49,252 bases of DNA, from assembly GCF_023147585.1 (NCBI RefSeq), contig NZ_JAHXOZ010000017.1:1-49252 (forward strand). The letters are read 5' to 3'. Shown one piece after another: positions 1 through 9,281 of the stretch (its first letter is position 1; each line of letters opens with the position of its first letter). Under the pieces are notes generated by a model. The model searched no databases. It was not told the DNA's origin and saw only the letters and a list, made by a program, of their open reading frames with translations. The translations under genes were made by a program, and so were the position numbers. The stretch comes from Micrococcus sp. EYE_212 (GTDB lineage Bacteria > Actinomycetota > Actinomycetes > Actinomycetales > Micrococcaceae).

Positions 1-34
1 GGCCGGTCACCTTCACGCTGGAAGGTGACCGGCC
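1..34. terminator. Perfect hairpin, probable terminator of the MFS gene
   Basis: A perfect 14-bp inverted repeat (positions 1-14 and 21-34, left arm GGCCGGTCACCTTC) closes a 6-nt loop. It lies 28 bases past the stop codon of the minus-strand transporter gene. There is no clear U-tract, as is common for terminators in high-GC actinobacteria. It could act in both directions, but the neighbour on the other side is outside the window. Confidence 0.75.
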
Positions 35-61
35 GCCGTCGTCTCCGGGAGGGGTCCTGGC

Positions 62-1540
62 TCACCGGGCCGCGCGGCGCTCCCGAGCGGAGGAGACGGT
101 GTCCAGGTCCGCGTGCCGCGTCTCGGGGGAGAGGGCCAGGGCGACCATCGTGATCAGCGAGGCCGCGGCGAGGTAGTAGCCGACGTACGAGACGTCGAAC
201 TTCTGCACCAGCCAGGCCGCCACGAACGGCGTGAGGGCCGCGCCGAGGATCGAGGACACGTTGTACGCGATGCCCGAGCCCGTGTAGCGCGTGTTCGTGG
301 GGAACAGCTCGGGCAGGACGGCGGACATGGGGCCGAAGGTCAGGCCCATGAGCGTCATGCCGACCGCGAGGAACGCGACCATGAGCGGGACGTTCACCTC
401 GGCGCCGGTGCCCATCGTGGCCGGGGCCAGCCAGAGGCCGAAGCTCAGGCCGAACAGGATCATGAGGCCGGAGACGGTCAGGAGGGTGGGCTTGCGGCCG
501 AAGCGGTCCGCCAGCCAGCCGGACACCGGGATGAACGCCGCGAAGAACGCGATGCCGATCAGCTGCAGCACGAGGAACTCGGAGTACGGGATCCCGAGCA
601 TGCCGTTCTCCCGCTTGCCGATCGCGTAGGAGAGGATCCACGTGGTCATGAGGTAGAAGAGCACGTACGTGGCGTACATGACGAAGGTGCCGAGGATCAG
701 CTCCCACCAGTTGCGGCGGAAGACCTCGCCGACGGGGGCCTTGACGCGCTGGTCGTTGTCCAGGGCGCGCTGGAAGACCGGCGTCTCCTCGAGGCGGACG
801 CGCACGTACATGCCCACGGCCACCATGGCGATCGAGAGCAGGAACGGCATGCGCCACACCCACGTGAGGAAGGCGCCGTCCATGTCCGGGTTGGTGGAGT
901 CGTGGTCGAAGCCGAGCACGAGCAGCAGGTACAGGCCGTTGGCCAGGAAGAAGCCGATCGGGGCGCCGAGCTGCGGCCACATGGCCGCCTGCGCGCGCTT
1001 GCCCTCCTTCGCGTACTCGGTGGCCAGCAGGGCCGCGCCGGACCACTCGCCGCCCAGGCCGAGGCCCTGGGTGAAGCGCAGGATGGTGAGCATGGCCGGC
1101 GCCCACAGGCCCACCTGGTAGTACGTGGGCAGCAGGCCGATGAGGAACGTGGCGATGCCCATGGTCAGCAGGGAGCCGATGAGCGTGACCTTGCGGCCCA
1201 TGCGGTCGCCGAAGTGGCCAAACAGCACCGAGCCGATCGGGCGGGCCACGAACGCCGCGCCGAAGGTGGCCATGGAGGCCAGGAGCGCGGCGCCGTCATC
1301 GCCCTTCGCGAAGAAGATCAGCGGGAACACCGAGACGGCGGCCGTGGCGTAGACGTAGAAGTCGTAGAACTCGATCGAGGTGCCGATGAGCGAGGCCACG
1401 ACCACGCGCGAGCGGGGCACGGGCGTCTCGTCGGGGGCGGCTACCGCGGGGGCGACGGCGGCCGGTGCGCCGGCGCCGGCGGGGCCGGCGGGTGTGCCGG
1501 CAGACGCGGCGGGGCCCGAGGGCGGAGTGGAGTGGGACAT
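62..1540 (-). CDS. MFS transporter, metabolite:H+ symporter (MHS) type
   Basis: Predicted inner-membrane proton symporter of the MHS branch of the major facilitator superfamily (relatives carry shikimate, alpha-ketoglutarate, proline/betaine); the substrate cannot be read from sequence. The 492-residue product has an Ala/Pro-rich cytoplasmic tail of about 45 residues, then TM1 beginning near residue 46 with the family signature SIEFYDFYVY. The MFS motif A loop GDRMGRK is at about 111-117, and a second copy (ADRFGRKPT) lies in the C-terminal half, as expected for a 12-TM duplicated fold. The ATG at 1540 was chosen over an in-frame extension to about 1864 because GGAG sits just upstream, homology begins right after the tail, and the extension has no transporter-like sequence. 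It is monocistronic and ends at the hairpin at 1-34. Confidence 0.9.
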   Translation of the reverse strand: MSHSTPPSGPAASAGTPAGPAGAGAPAAVAPAVAAPDETPVPRSRVVVASLIGTSIEFYDFYVYATAAVSVFPLIFFAKGDDGAALLASMATFGAAFVARPIGSVLFGHFGDRMGRKVTLIGSLLTMGIATFLIGLLPTYYQVGLWAPAMLTILRFTQGLGLGGEWSGAALLATEYAKEGKRAQAAMWPQLGAPIGFFLANGLYLLLVLGFDHDSTNPDMDGAFLTWVWRMPFLLSIAMVAVGMYVRVRLEETPVFQRALDNDQRVKAPVGEVFRRNWWELILGTFVMYATYVLFYLMTTWILSYAIGKRENGMLGIPYSEFLVLQLIGIAFFAAFIPVSGWLADRFGRKPTLLTVSGLMILFGLSFGLWLAPATMGTGAEVNVPLMVAFLAVGMTLMGLTFGPMSAVLPELFPTNTRYTGSGIAYNVSSILGAALTPFVAAWLVQKFDVSYVGYYLAAASLITMVALALSPETRHADLDTVSSARERRAAR

Positions 1541-1924
1541 GAGAGCTCCGAGGGACGGACGGTCACCGAGGGTCGGATGGCCCACGATGTGAGATGGAAT
1601 GTCCGCCAGTGTAGGAGTGGCGCGCTGACGTACCCTCACGCTGGCTGCACCTGTCCACCATGCGGACGGCTCGGCCACTGGGAATCGTGCGCCGACGCCT
1701 GCGGACGCGACGGCGCCTCGGCCAGGTGTCCGGTCCGGCGGCTCGGCCAGGGGTCCGGCGCGGAGGGATGGACCGACGCGTCGCTGTGCCCGGCGACCAG
1801 GTGGTGGGTCCCCGAAATGACATGGTCTATCCGGTCTAGCCCATGGCAATTGCCGGACGACCACCCTGGTCTGCCACAGGAGAGCCCTTACCCGCGGGGA
1901 GCGTGGCCGCGCCCGGACGCGGAC
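1541..1924. other. Intergenic region without a supported gene
   Basis: These 384 bases separate the start of the MFS gene from the end of accA3; both genes are on the minus strand. Open frames across it lack family resemblance and actinobacterial codon bias. A minus-strand TACACT box at 1608-1613, about 68 bases before the MFS start, is a possible -10 element. The stretch 1820-1860 is less GC-rich than its surroundings and carries short CCATGG/CAATTG palindromes of no known meaning. No clear terminator for accA3 was seen. Confidence 0.5.
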
Positions 1925-3772
1925 TCAGCCTTCGGCGTCGATGGTGGTGAGCACGTCGCCGGCCTTGACCGTCTCGCCGGCCTTCACGCTCAACCCGGAG
2001 ACCACGCCCGCGCGGTGCGCCGTGAGGGGCTGCTCCATCTTCATGGCCTCCATGACCACGATGAGATCGCCCTCGGCCACGGTCTGCCCGTTCTCCGCGG
2101 CCACCTTCACCACCGTGCCCTGCATGGGCGCGGTCAGCGCGTTGGTGCTGGGCGCCGTGGCCGCACCGGCGCGGGCTCCGCGGGGCCGACGTCGGCCCGC
2201 GCCGGCGCGCTGCGCGGCGCCCTGCACGGAGTGCATCGCGGCCGCGAACGTGGGCAGCGTGACGTCCACGCGCTTGCCGTTGACCTCCACCGTGACGGTG
2301 TGGCGGGCCTCCGGTGCGGCGGGGTCGGCGGGCGTCTGGCCGTAGGGCTCCAGGAGCGCGGCGAACTCGGTCTCGATCCAGCGGGTGTGGACCGAGACCG
2401 GTTCCTCGGAGCCGGCGAGCTCGGGCGCGAACGCCGGGTCCTTCACCACGGCCCGGTGGAACGGCAGCACCGAGGGCATCCCCGCGATCTCCGCCTCGCC
2501 GAGCGCACGGGCGGCCCGCTGGAGGGCCTGGCGGCGGGTGGCGCCCGTGACGATCAGCTTGGCGACCATCGAGTCGAACGCCCCGGAGACGGTCTCGCCC
2601 TCCAGCACGCCGGTGTCCACGCGCACTCCGGGGCCCGAGGGCAGGCGGAACGTGGTGAGGCGGCCGGGGGCGGGCAGGAAGCCGCGGCCCGGGTCCTCAC
2701 CGTTGAGGCGGAACTCGATCGAGTGGCCGCGCACCTCGGGATCGGTGTAGCCGAGGGCCTCACCGCGGGCGAGGCGGAACTGCTCCCGCACGAGGTCGAT
2801 GCCCGTGACCTCCTCGGACACGGGGTGCTCCACCTGCAGGCGCGTGTTCACCTCGAGGAAGGACAGGGTGCCGTCCTGGCCCACGAGGAACTCGCACGTG
2901 CCCGCGCCCACGTAGCCGGCCTCCTTGAGCAGCGCCTTGGAGGACTCGACGAGGCGGCGGTTCTGCTCGTCTGTGAGGAAAGGCGCGGGCGCCTCCTCCA
3001 CGAGCTTCTGGTTGCGGCGCTGCAGCGAGCAGTCACGCGTGGAGACCACCACGACGTCGCCGTGCACGTCCGCGAGGCACTGCGTCTCCACGTGGCGCGG
3101 CTTATCCAGGAAGCGCTCCACGAAGCACTCGCCGCGGCCGAACGCCGAGACCGCCTCGCGCACCGCGGACTCGTAGAGCTCGGGGATCTCCTCGCGCTGG
3201 CGGGCCACCTTGATGCCGCGGCCGCCGCCGCCGTACGCGGCCTTGATGGCCACGGGCAGGCCGTGCTCGTCCGCGAACGCGAGCACCTCGGCCGTGCCCG
3301 TGGCGGGAGAGGTGGTGCCGGGGGCGAGCGGGGCGCCGACCCTCGTGGCCAGCCGGCGCGCGGAGACCTTGTCCCCGAGGGCGTCGATGGCCGCCGGCGG
3401 CGGGCCGATCCACACGAGGCCGGCCGCCTCGACGGCGCGCGCGAAGCCGGCGTTCTCCGAGAGGAAGCCGTAGCCGGGGTGCACGGCGTCGGCGCCGGAG
3501 CGCTCAGCGGCGTCCAGGATCTTCTCCACGAGCAGGTAGGAGTCGGCCGCGGTCTCCCCGCCGATGGCCACGGCCTCGTCGGCGAGCTTGACGTGGAGGG
3601 CGTCGCGGTCCGGCTCGGCGTAGACGGCCACCGAGGTGAGGCCCTCGTCCTGGCATGCACGGATGACGCGGACGGCGATCTCCCCGCGGTTGGCGATCAG
3701 CACGCGGGAGAACGGCCGCGGGGTCCCGGCGTCGGTGGCGAGGGGGGCCTGGGGCGCGTCGGCGGTGCTCAT
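1925..3772 (-). CDS. accA3: Acetyl/propionyl-CoA carboxylase alpha subunit (biotin carboxylase + BCCP)
   Basis: Carries out the ATP- and bicarbonate-dependent carboxylation of its own biotin, which the beta subunit then uses to make malonyl- or methylmalonyl-CoA for fatty acid and lipid synthesis. The product has 615 residues. The biotin carboxylase N-domain starts at about residue 22 ([11 protein letters not shown]), and the ATP-grasp glycine loop [12 protein letters not shown] spans about 178-189. The [16 protein letters not shown] segment carries catalytic residues. After an Arg/Ala-rich linker near 515-540, the C-terminal biotinyl domain has VMEAMKME with the target lysine at about 578. 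Length and order match actinobacterial AccA3. The partner subunits (accD, accE) and the ligase birA are a few kilobases away in the same cluster. The start at 3772 follows GAGGAG. Confidence 0.95.
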   Translation of the reverse strand: MSTADAPQAPLATDAGTPRPFSRVLIANRGEIAVRVIRACQDEGLTSVAVYAEPDRDALHVKLADEAVAIGGETAADSYLLVEKILDAAERSGADAVHPGYGFLSENAGFARAVEAAGLVWIGPPPAAIDALGDKVSARRLATRVGAPLAPGTTSPATGTAEVLAFADEHGLPVAIKAAYGGGGRGIKVARQREEIPELYESAVREAVSAFGRGECFVERFLDKPRHVETQCLADVHGDVVVVSTRDCSLQRRNQKLVEEAPAPFLTDEQNRRLVESSKALLKEAGYVGAGTCEFLVGQDGTLSFLEVNTRLQVEHPVSEEVTGIDLVREQFRLARGEALGYTDPEVRGHSIEFRLNGEDPGRGFLPAPGRLTTFRLPSGPGVRVDTGVLEGETVSGAFDSMVAKLIVTGATRRQALQRAARALGEAEIAGMPSVLPFHRAVVKDPAFAPELAGSEEPVSVHTRWIETEFAALLEPYGQTPADPAAPEARHTVTVEVNGKRVDVTLPTFAAAMHSVQGAAQRAGAGRRRPRGARAGAATAPSTNALTAPMQGTVVKVAAENGQTVAEGDLIVVMEAMKMEQPLTAHRAGVVSGLSVKAGETVKAGDVLTTIDAEG

Positions 3773-3807
3773 GGGCTTCGGGGACTCCTCGGGGAAGACT
3801 GCGGAGG

Positions 3808-3843
3808 CAGCGGCACGGGCTGCCGCTGTTCATCAGCACCCTA
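3808..3843 (-). promoter_or_regulatory. accA3 promoter (-10) and leader hairpin
   Basis: On the minus strand a TAGGGT -10 box (3838-3843) would start transcription near 3831, giving a leader of about 58 nt. The leader opens with a perfect 8-bp hairpin (CAGCGGCA, 3808-3815, with its complement at 3821-3828, 5-nt loop). The hairpin is far from the ribosome site, so it is more likely a stability or processing element than an SD mask. Confidence 0.45.
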
Positions 3844-3890
3844 CTGTGGGTGGGGGAACCCTCACAGCAACCCGGCTCGGATCCGCCGGA

Positions 3891-4583
3891 TCAGCGCCTG
3901 GTGTTGGAGGAACCCCACAATTCCGTGAAGGGGACGCCGAGGTGTTCGCACGCACCGCGCAGCCACGAGACCGAGAGGCCGATGACGGCGTTCGGGTCGC
4001 CGTCGACGCCCGCGATCAGCGCGGCCCCCGCCCCGTCGATGGTGAACGCGCCCGCGCAGAAGAGCGGCTCGCCCGTGGCCACGTAGGCGGCGAGGGTGGC
4101 CTCGTCCGCCGCGGCGAAGCGGACGCCGGCGGAGACGACCCCCGCGACGGCGGGAGAGCCGGACGCGGAGGCTGAGGGCATCACCAGCCCGAGCCAGTGA
4201 CCGGAGTGCAGCGTCCCGGCTCGGCCGGCCTGGCCCCGCCAGCGCTCGAGTGCGACGTCGGGTTCGTAGGGCTTGCCGTAGGCGCGGCCCTCGAACTCGA
4301 ACACGGAGTCGCACCCGAGCACGAGGGTGGGCACCGCGACGCCGTCGGCCGCCACGCGCGCGGCGACGTCCCGGCCCTTCGCCTCGGCGAGCAGCCCCGC
4401 GAGCTCGGCGGGGGAGGCGTCGGGGTGCTCGGCGCCCACGGCGTCCTCGTCCACGTTCGATACCACGACGCGGAACCCCACCCGGGCGCGCGTGAGGATC
4501 TCCGCGCGCCCGGGCGAGGCCGAGCCGAGCACGAGCTCGACCCGGCCTCCCGCGTCACCTCGTTCGGGGGAGGGCAGGCTCAC
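3891..4583 (-). CDS. maf: Maf-family nucleotide pyrophosphatase
   Basis: Maf proteins hydrolyse non-canonical or surplus nucleoside triphosphates to monophosphates (house-cleaning) and influence septum formation. The 230-residue product has the N-terminal signature LVLGSASPGRAEIL (about 17-30, phosphate-binding SxSxxR), the conserved GCDSV with D at about 92, and the GKPYEP loop at about 103. The start is GTG at 4583, overlapping the stop of the upstream DUF885 gene in a GTGA junction, which implies translational coupling. The next downstream frame is accA3, but accA3 has its own -10 box. Maf genes commonly sit inside actinobacterial acyl-CoA carboxylase clusters. Confidence 0.9.
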   Translation of the reverse strand: MSLPSPERGDAGGRVELVLGSASPGRAEILTRARVGFRVVVSNVDEDAVGAEHPDASPAELAGLLAEAKGRDVAARVAADGVAVPTLVLGCDSVFEFEGRAYGKPYEPDVALERWRGQAGRAGTLHSGHWLGLVMPSASASGSPAVAGVVSAGVRFAAADEATLAAYVATGEPLFCAGAFTIDGAGAALIAGVDGDPNAVIGLSVSWLRGACEHLGVPFTELWGSSNTRR

Positions 4584-6265
4584 GCCAGCGCGTCCCGGAG
4601 GGTGTCCAGGCCCATCGAGCCGAGCTTCAGCGCCCGCGTGTGGAACGCGCGGAGGTCGAAGTCGGCGCCCTCGCGCTCCTCGTGCTCGGCGCGGATCTGC
4701 TCCCAGATGCGCTGACCCACCTTGTAGGCGGGCGCCTGGCCCGGCCAGCCGAGGTAGCGCGTGAACTCGAAGCGGCGCTGGCCATCGGAGATGTTCAGGT
4801 GCTTGGCCAGGAACGCGTAGCCGCGCTCCGGGTCCCAGGCGCCGCCGCCCTCGGACTCGGGCATCTCGAAGCCGCAGTGGTAGCCGATGTCGAACACCAC
4901 GCGGGCGGCGCGCATGCGCTGCATGTCCAGCATGCCGAGGTGGTCGCCCGGATCGTCGAGGAAGCCGAGCTCCTCCATGAGCCTCTCCGCGTAGAGCGCC
5001 CAGCCCTCGCCGTGGCCGGAGGTCCAGCAGAAGCTGCGGCGCCACAGGTTGAGGTTCGCGCGGTTCATCATGGCGGTGGCGACCTGCAGGTGATGGCCGG
5101 GCACGCCCTCGTGGTAGACCGTGGTGGTCTCGGCCCACGTGGTGAACTCGTCCTCGCCGGCGGGCACGGACCACCACATGCGGCCCGGGCGGGAGAAGTC
5201 GTCCGAGGGGCCGGTGTAGTAGATGCCGCCCTCCTGCGTGGGGGCGATCATGCACTCGAGGCGGTCCATGGGAGCCGGGATCTCGAAGTGCTCCTTCATG
5301 GCCGCGACGGCCTCGTCGGAGAGGCGCTGCATCCAGGCCCGGAGCGCGCCGGTGCCCTTGAGGGCGCGCTCGGGATCGGCGTCGAGGACGGCGCGGGCCT
5401 CCTCAATCGTGGCGCCGGGCTTGATCCTCTCGGCGTCCGCCTCCTGCGCGGCGATCAGGCGCGCGAGCTCCTGCTGGCCCCAGCGGTATGTCTCCTCGAG
5501 ATCGATCTCCGCGCCGAGGAACACGCGCGAGGCGAGGCGGTAGTGCTCGATCCCGACGGCGTCGGCCTCCGGCGCGTGCGGGCGCAGCTCGGACTCGAGG
5601 GCGTCCGCGAAGTCGCGGTAGGCCTGCGCACCGGCCTCGGCGCCGGAGCGGATCCGCTCGGCGAGCGCGGCGTCGACGACGTCGGCCTCCTGCGCGCGGG
5701 CGGTCAGGCCCGGGAAGAACCCGTCCCCGGTGCCGTGCGCGCGGGCCTGCTCGATGACGATGTCGATCTGGCGCTGCGCGGCCACGTGGCCCGAGTCCTT
5801 CGAGGCGATCAGCGATGCCGTGTACCCCGCGAGCGCGGCCGGCAGGTTCTCGAGGCGGCCGGCGATGTGCTCCCAGTGCTCGGCGGTGTCCGTGGGCATG
5901 AGGTCGAACACGGCCCGGATGCCCTGCGCGGGGGACGCGATGTTATTCAGCTCGGTGCGGCCGGTCGCGTGGATCTCCCGCTCGAGGCCGATGCGCTCCT
6001 GCATGGCGGCCTTGGTGACGCGGTCGGCCTCGTCGGCCGGCTCGAGCGCTTCGAGGTCCGCGAGGAGGCGGGCGTTGAGCTCGTCGTCGGCACGGGCGCC
6101 TGCGGGGGAGAAGTCCGAGTACTCGGACTCGTGGCCCGCGAAGCCGAGCTCCGTGGCGGTGTCCGGGTGCAGGGCGAGGTAGTCGGTGACGTACTGCTCG
6201 GCCAGGGCGTCGATCGCGGAGGGCGTGCGGGCGGCGCCCTCGCTCAGGGAGGTGTTCTGGGTCAT
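4580..6265 (-). CDS. DUF885 family protein, probable metal-dependent peptidase
   Basis: A 561-residue protein of the DUF885 family. Mechanistic evidence in the sequence: a zinc-peptidase-like HEGVPGHHLQ motif at about residue 390 and, about 30-40 residues later, EGWALYAE, which would supply the glutamate ligand of a gluzincin-type site. No signal peptide is visible, so it is probably cytoplasmic; the substrate is unknown. An in-frame GTG at 6313 exists, but the ATG at 6265 is preferred because a TAGAGT -10 box lies 7 nt before it, implying a leaderless mRNA. It is coupled to maf by a 4-bp overlap. Confidence 0.85.
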   Translation of the reverse strand: MTQNTSLSEGAARTPSAIDALAEQYVTDYLALHPDTATELGFAGHESEYSDFSPAGARADDELNARLLADLEALEPADEADRVTKAAMQERIGLEREIHATGRTELNNIASPAQGIRAVFDLMPTDTAEHWEHIAGRLENLPAALAGYTASLIASKDSGHVAAQRQIDIVIEQARAHGTGDGFFPGLTARAQEADVVDAALAERIRSGAEAGAQAYRDFADALESELRPHAPEADAVGIEHYRLASRVFLGAEIDLEETYRWGQQELARLIAAQEADAERIKPGATIEEARAVLDADPERALKGTGALRAWMQRLSDEAVAAMKEHFEIPAPMDRLECMIAPTQEGGIYYTGPSDDFSRPGRMWWSVPAGEDEFTTWAETTTVYHEGVPGHHLQVATAMMNRANLNLWRRSFCWTSGHGEGWALYAERLMEELGFLDDPGDHLGMLDMQRMRAARVVFDIGYHCGFEMPESEGGGAWDPERGYAFLAKHLNISDGQRRFEFTRYLGWPGQAPAYKVGQRIWEQIRAEHEEREGADFDLRAFHTRALKLGSMGLDTLRDALA

Positions 6266-6278
6266 ACCCGGAACTCTA
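6266..6278 (-). promoter_or_regulatory. Leaderless promoter of the DUF885-maf pair
   Basis: Read on the minus strand, TAGAGT (6273-6278) is followed by 7 nt and the ATG. With the usual 6-7 nt from -10 to the transcription start, the mRNA would begin at the start codon. No Shine-Dalgarno sequence is visible. Confidence 0.5.
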
Positions 6279-6343
6279 GGCCGTGCGTTTTCGTGCGCGA
6301 AACGGGAGCTCACGTCCCCGTCCCGTTCACGACGCCGGTCGGG

Positions 6344-6625
6344 TCAGGAGGGGCCCGCCGAGCGGCGCCACTGGTCCTTGCCGGGACGGGCCCACAGCCC
6401 GAGGTCGTCGCGGCGGCGCAGCGTGCGGTCCAGCCGCGGCGGTCGCGGCCGAGCCTGCACGGCCTGCGCCTCCTCCGCCCGCAGGTGCGCGAGCACCGCG
6501 GTCAGGGCCGCCATCTCCTCCGGGTCCAGCTCGGCGCCGGAGAGGCGCACGGCGTCGGCGGCGTCGCCGGCCTGCTCTCCACCGGCCTGGCCCGTGCCCC
6601 GGACCTCCTCGTCGCGCGCGCTCAC
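6344..6625 (-). CDS. accE: Acyl-CoA carboxylase epsilon subunit
   Basis: A small (93-residue) protein directly downstream of the carboxyltransferase gene, in the position and size range of actinobacterial epsilon subunits, which bind AccA and AccD and raise complex stability and activity. The recognisable part is the central helix [20 protein letters not shown] (about 32-51), followed by a basic Pro/Arg-rich tail ending with Trp residues. The epsilon family is short and poorly conserved, so identification leans on context. The start is GTG at 6625 in a GTGA overlap with the accD stop, showing translational coupling. Confidence 0.8.
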   Translation of the reverse strand: MSARDEEVRGTGQAGGEQAGDAADAVRLSGAELDPEEMAALTAVLAHLRAEEAQAVQARPRPPRLDRTLRRRDDLGLWARPGKDQWRRSAGPS

Positions 6626-8205
6626 AGCGGCATGTTCCCGTGCTTCTTGGCGGGCCGCGCCTCGCGCTTGTGGTGCGTGGCGCGCAGGGCACGCACCAGC
6701 TGGGCGCGCGTCTGGTGCGGGGCGACGACGGCGTCCACGTAGCCCAGCTCCGCGGCCTGGTACGGGTTCAGCAGCTCGGCCTCGTAGTCGGCCACGATCT
6801 GCGCGCGCCGCTCCTCCACGTCCCCGCCGGCCTTCTCGACCTCGGCGAGCTCGCGGCGGTACAGGATGTTGACGGCGCCCTGCGGCCCCATCACGCCGAT
6901 CTGCGCGCTGGGCCAGGCCAGGTTGAGGTCCGCGCCGAGCTTCTTGGAGCCCATGACGATGTACGCGCCGCCGAACGCCTTGCGCGTGATCACCGTCAGC
7001 TTGGGCACGGTGGCCTCGGCGTAGGCGTAGATCAGCTTCGCGCCGCGGCGGATGATGCCCTGGAACTCCTGGTCGGTGCCGGGCAGGAACCCGGGCACGT
7101 CCACGAGGGTGACCACGGGCAGGTTGAACGCGTCGCAGAACCGCACGAACCGCGCCGCCTTCTCCGAGGCCGCGATGTCCAGCGTGCCGGCGAACTGCAT
7201 CGGCTGGTTGGCCACCACGCCCACGCTCATCCCGTCGAGCCTCGCCAGCGCCGTGATCACGTTGGGCGCGTAGAGCTCCTGCAGCTGCAGCACGTGGCCG
7301 TCGTCCACGATCGCCCCGATCACCTGGAGCATGTCGTACGGCTGGTTGGCCGAGTCGGGGATCAGCGCGTCCAGGCCGTGGTCCTCGTCCGTCGGCTCGA
7401 GGTCCACGGGCTGGTCCAGCGGCGCCTCGGCCAGGTTGTTGGAGGGCAGGAACTCGAGCAGCTCCTGCACGTACGCGATCGCGTCCTCCTCCGACGTCGC
7501 CATGTAGTGCGCCGTGCCGGAGACCGCGTTGTGCGAGCGCGCGCCGCCGAGCGTCTCCATGTCCACGTCCTCGCCCGTGACGGTCTTGATCACGTCCGGG
7601 CCGGTGATGAACATGTGGGAGGTCTGGTCCACCATCACCACGACGTCGGTCAGCGCCGGCGAGTATGCCGCGCCGCCCGCGGACGGCCCCATGATCAGGG
7701 AGATCTGCGGGACCATGCCGGAGGCCAGCACGTTGTTCCGGAAGATGTCCGCGAACTGGGCGAGCGAGGCGACGCCCTCCTGGATGCGCGCACCGCCGCC
7801 GTCGAGGATGCCGATCACGGGGCAGCCGTTGCGCGCCGCGAACTCCTGGACCTTCACGATCTTCTGGCCGTTGCGCTCGGAGAGCGAGCCGCCGAACACC
7901 GTGAAGTCCTGCGCGTACACGGCCACCTGGCGGCCGTCCACGGTGCCGAAGCCGCTCACGACGCCGTCGCCGGCCGGGTGCTTGGCGTCCATGCCGAACG
8001 CGGTGGTGCGGTGCACGGCCAGCGCGTCGAGCTCCACGAACGAGCCCTCGTCCAGGAGCATCTCGATCCGCTCGCGGGCGGTGTGCTTGCCCCGGCCGTG
8101 CTGACGCTCGACGGCGGCCGCGCCGCCGGGCGCGTCCGTCGCCTCGAGGCGGCGATGCAGGTCCGCGAGACGGCCGGCGGTGGTGGTCAGATCGGGATCG
8201 GACAC
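6622..8205 (-). CDS. accD: Acyl-CoA carboxylase beta subunit (carboxyltransferase)
   Basis: Transfers the carboxyl group from biotin on AccA3 to acetyl-/propionyl-CoA. The 527-residue product has the two-lobed crotonase-like carboxyltransferase fold. The N-lobe holds GGGARIQEG and [14 protein letters not shown] (first oxyanion hole). The C-lobe holds [11 protein letters not shown] and [13 protein letters not shown], followed by the [15 protein letters not shown] segment. It resembles the AccD5/PccB group, but acyl-chain preference cannot be assigned here. The start is GTG at 8205, supported by AGGAG 6 nt upstream; the long N-terminal extension of the open frame runs into the birA promoter region and is not supported. 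The stop overlaps accE. Confidence 0.95.
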   Translation of the reverse strand: MSDPDLTTTAGRLADLHRRLEATDAPGGAAAVERQHGRGKHTARERIEMLLDEGSFVELDALAVHRTTAFGMDAKHPAGDGVVSGFGTVDGRQVAVYAQDFTVFGGSLSERNGQKIVKVQEFAARNGCPVIGILDGGGARIQEGVASLAQFADIFRNNVLASGMVPQISLIMGPSAGGAAYSPALTDVVVMVDQTSHMFITGPDVIKTVTGEDVDMETLGGARSHNAVSGTAHYMATSEEDAIAYVQELLEFLPSNNLAEAPLDQPVDLEPTDEDHGLDALIPDSANQPYDMLQVIGAIVDDGHVLQLQELYAPNVITALARLDGMSVGVVANQPMQFAGTLDIAASEKAARFVRFCDAFNLPVVTLVDVPGFLPGTDQEFQGIIRRGAKLIYAYAEATVPKLTVITRKAFGGAYIVMGSKKLGADLNLAWPSAQIGVMGPQGAVNILYRRELAEVEKAGGDVEERRAQIVADYEAELLNPYQAAELGYVDAVVAPHQTRAQLVRALRATHHKREARPAKKHGNMPL

Positions 8206-8255
8206 GCGAGCTCCTGGGCTGATGGGCGGCCCGGGCGGGGCCCTGTCGAGCGGCC

Positions 8256-8299
8256 AGTCTACGGGGGAGGGCCCGGGGCCCCGACAGGAGGATTCCTCC
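8256..8299 (-). promoter_or_regulatory. accD promoter with adjacent palindrome
   Basis: On the minus strand a TAGACT -10 box lies at 8256-8261, giving a leader of about 44 nt that contains the AGGAG ribosome site. Just upstream of the expected -35 position is a perfect palindrome GGAGGA-T-TCCTCC (8287-8299), a candidate site for a regulator of carboxylase or biotin genes. No binding protein can be named. Confidence 0.4.
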
Positions 8300-8371
8300 A
8301 AGGCCCGCCGGATCGGCTCGTGCGCCCCGCCCGCACGGCGGCGGCCCGGTGGGCGTGTATATGTAGGGATC

Positions 8372-9238
8372 ATGCAGGAACACGTCCCCGCAGCTCCCTC
8401 CCCAGCCGCCTCCGCCGCCCCCGCCCCGCCGCTGACGTGGCTCGAGTCCGTCGGCTCCACGCAGGACGACCTCCTGGCCCGCCTCGACCGGGAGGGCCAC
8501 CGGCACGGCGCCGCCGTCGCCACCGCGGACCAGACCGCCGGCCGCGGCCGCCACACCCGCGTGTGGAGCACCCCGCCCGGCACCGCGCTCGCCCTCTCGG
8601 TCCATCTGCGCCCCGAGCCCGCCGGCGTCCCGCTCGCGCCCGTGCACCTCAGCTGGCTCTCGCTCGTGGCCGCCGCGACGATCGCCGAGCGCCTCGGAAC
8701 CCGCGGCGTGGCCGCCCACGTGAAGTGGCCCAACGACGTGCTCGCCCCGGACGGGCGCAAGCTGTGCGGCGTGCTCGGCTCGGTGTCCCTCGCCGCGGAC
8801 GGCAAGGGCCCCGGCGTCGTCGTGGGGATGGGCGTGAACCTGGACCACCGCGGCGCCGCCCCCGTGCCCACCGCCACCGACCTCGCGGAGTGGGCCGACG
8901 CCGGCCAGGTGCCCGAGCCGCGCGTGCTCGCCGAGGAGCTGCGCGACGCCGTGGTGGCCGCCGTGGACCGCTTCGCCGCCGCCGTGGCCGGCGAGGCCGA
9001 GCCCGTGGACGGGGATCACCCGGCCGTCGCCCCCGTGCTGCGCCGGCTCAGCACGGTGGGCCGTGAGATCCGGGCCGAGCTGCCCGGCGGGGACACCCTC
9101 GAGGGGACGGCCGTGGGCCTCGGACGCGGGGGGACGCTCCTGGTCAGGCCGCTCGCAGGGTCGCGTGAGACACTGCCCGCAGAGATCAGCGCGGGCGACG
9201 TCGTCCATCTGCGCGGCGACGTGCTGCGCGGACGCTGA
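8372..9238 (+). CDS. birA: Biotin-[acetyl-CoA-carboxylase] ligase
   Basis: Activates biotin to biotinyl-AMP and attaches it to the AccA3 biotinyl lysine. The 288-residue product shows [10 protein letters not shown] (about 27-36), the biotinyl-AMP loop [11 protein letters not shown] (about 56-66), and the KWPNDVL signature (about 120) that binds the adenylate. The C-terminal SH3-like domain holds [10 protein letters not shown]. There is no N-terminal helix-turn-helix, so this is a monofunctional ligase and not the repressor type. The ATG at 8372 was chosen because homology starts about 25 residues later and an AT-rich stretch (8356-8366), a likely promoter, lies just before it. It is divergent from accD. 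Confidence 0.95.
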   Translation: MQEHVPAAPSPAASAAPAPPLTWLESVGSTQDDLLARLDREGHRHGAAVATADQTAGRGRHTRVWSTPPGTALALSVHLRPEPAGVPLAPVHLSWLSLVAAATIAERLGTRGVAAHVKWPNDVLAPDGRKLCGVLGSVSLAADGKGPGVVVGMGVNLDHRGAAPVPTATDLAEWADAGQVPEPRVLAEELRDAVVAAVDRFAAAVAGEAEPVDGDHPAVAPVLRRLSTVGREIRAELPGGDTLEGTAVGLGRGGTLLVRPLAGSRETLPAEISAGDVVHLRGDVLRGR

Positions 9239-9281
9239 GCCCGTGCCCCGGCGCGGGCACTGAAGCCGCAGGGAGTGGAGA

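Noticed and set aside
1541-1864. N-terminal extension of the MFS transporter
   Set aside because: No transporter similarity, no ribosome site at its start; the ATG at 1540 has GGAG and directly precedes the usual short cytoplasmic tail.
113-3928. A very long plus-strand open frame antisense to the MFS and accA3 genes
   Set aside because: It is rich in Arg/Gly/His/Glu with no domain. The minus-strand genes explain the codon bias; high GC creates such antisense frames throughout the window (also 45155-47908, 9692-12034 and 11865-14141 on the minus strand).
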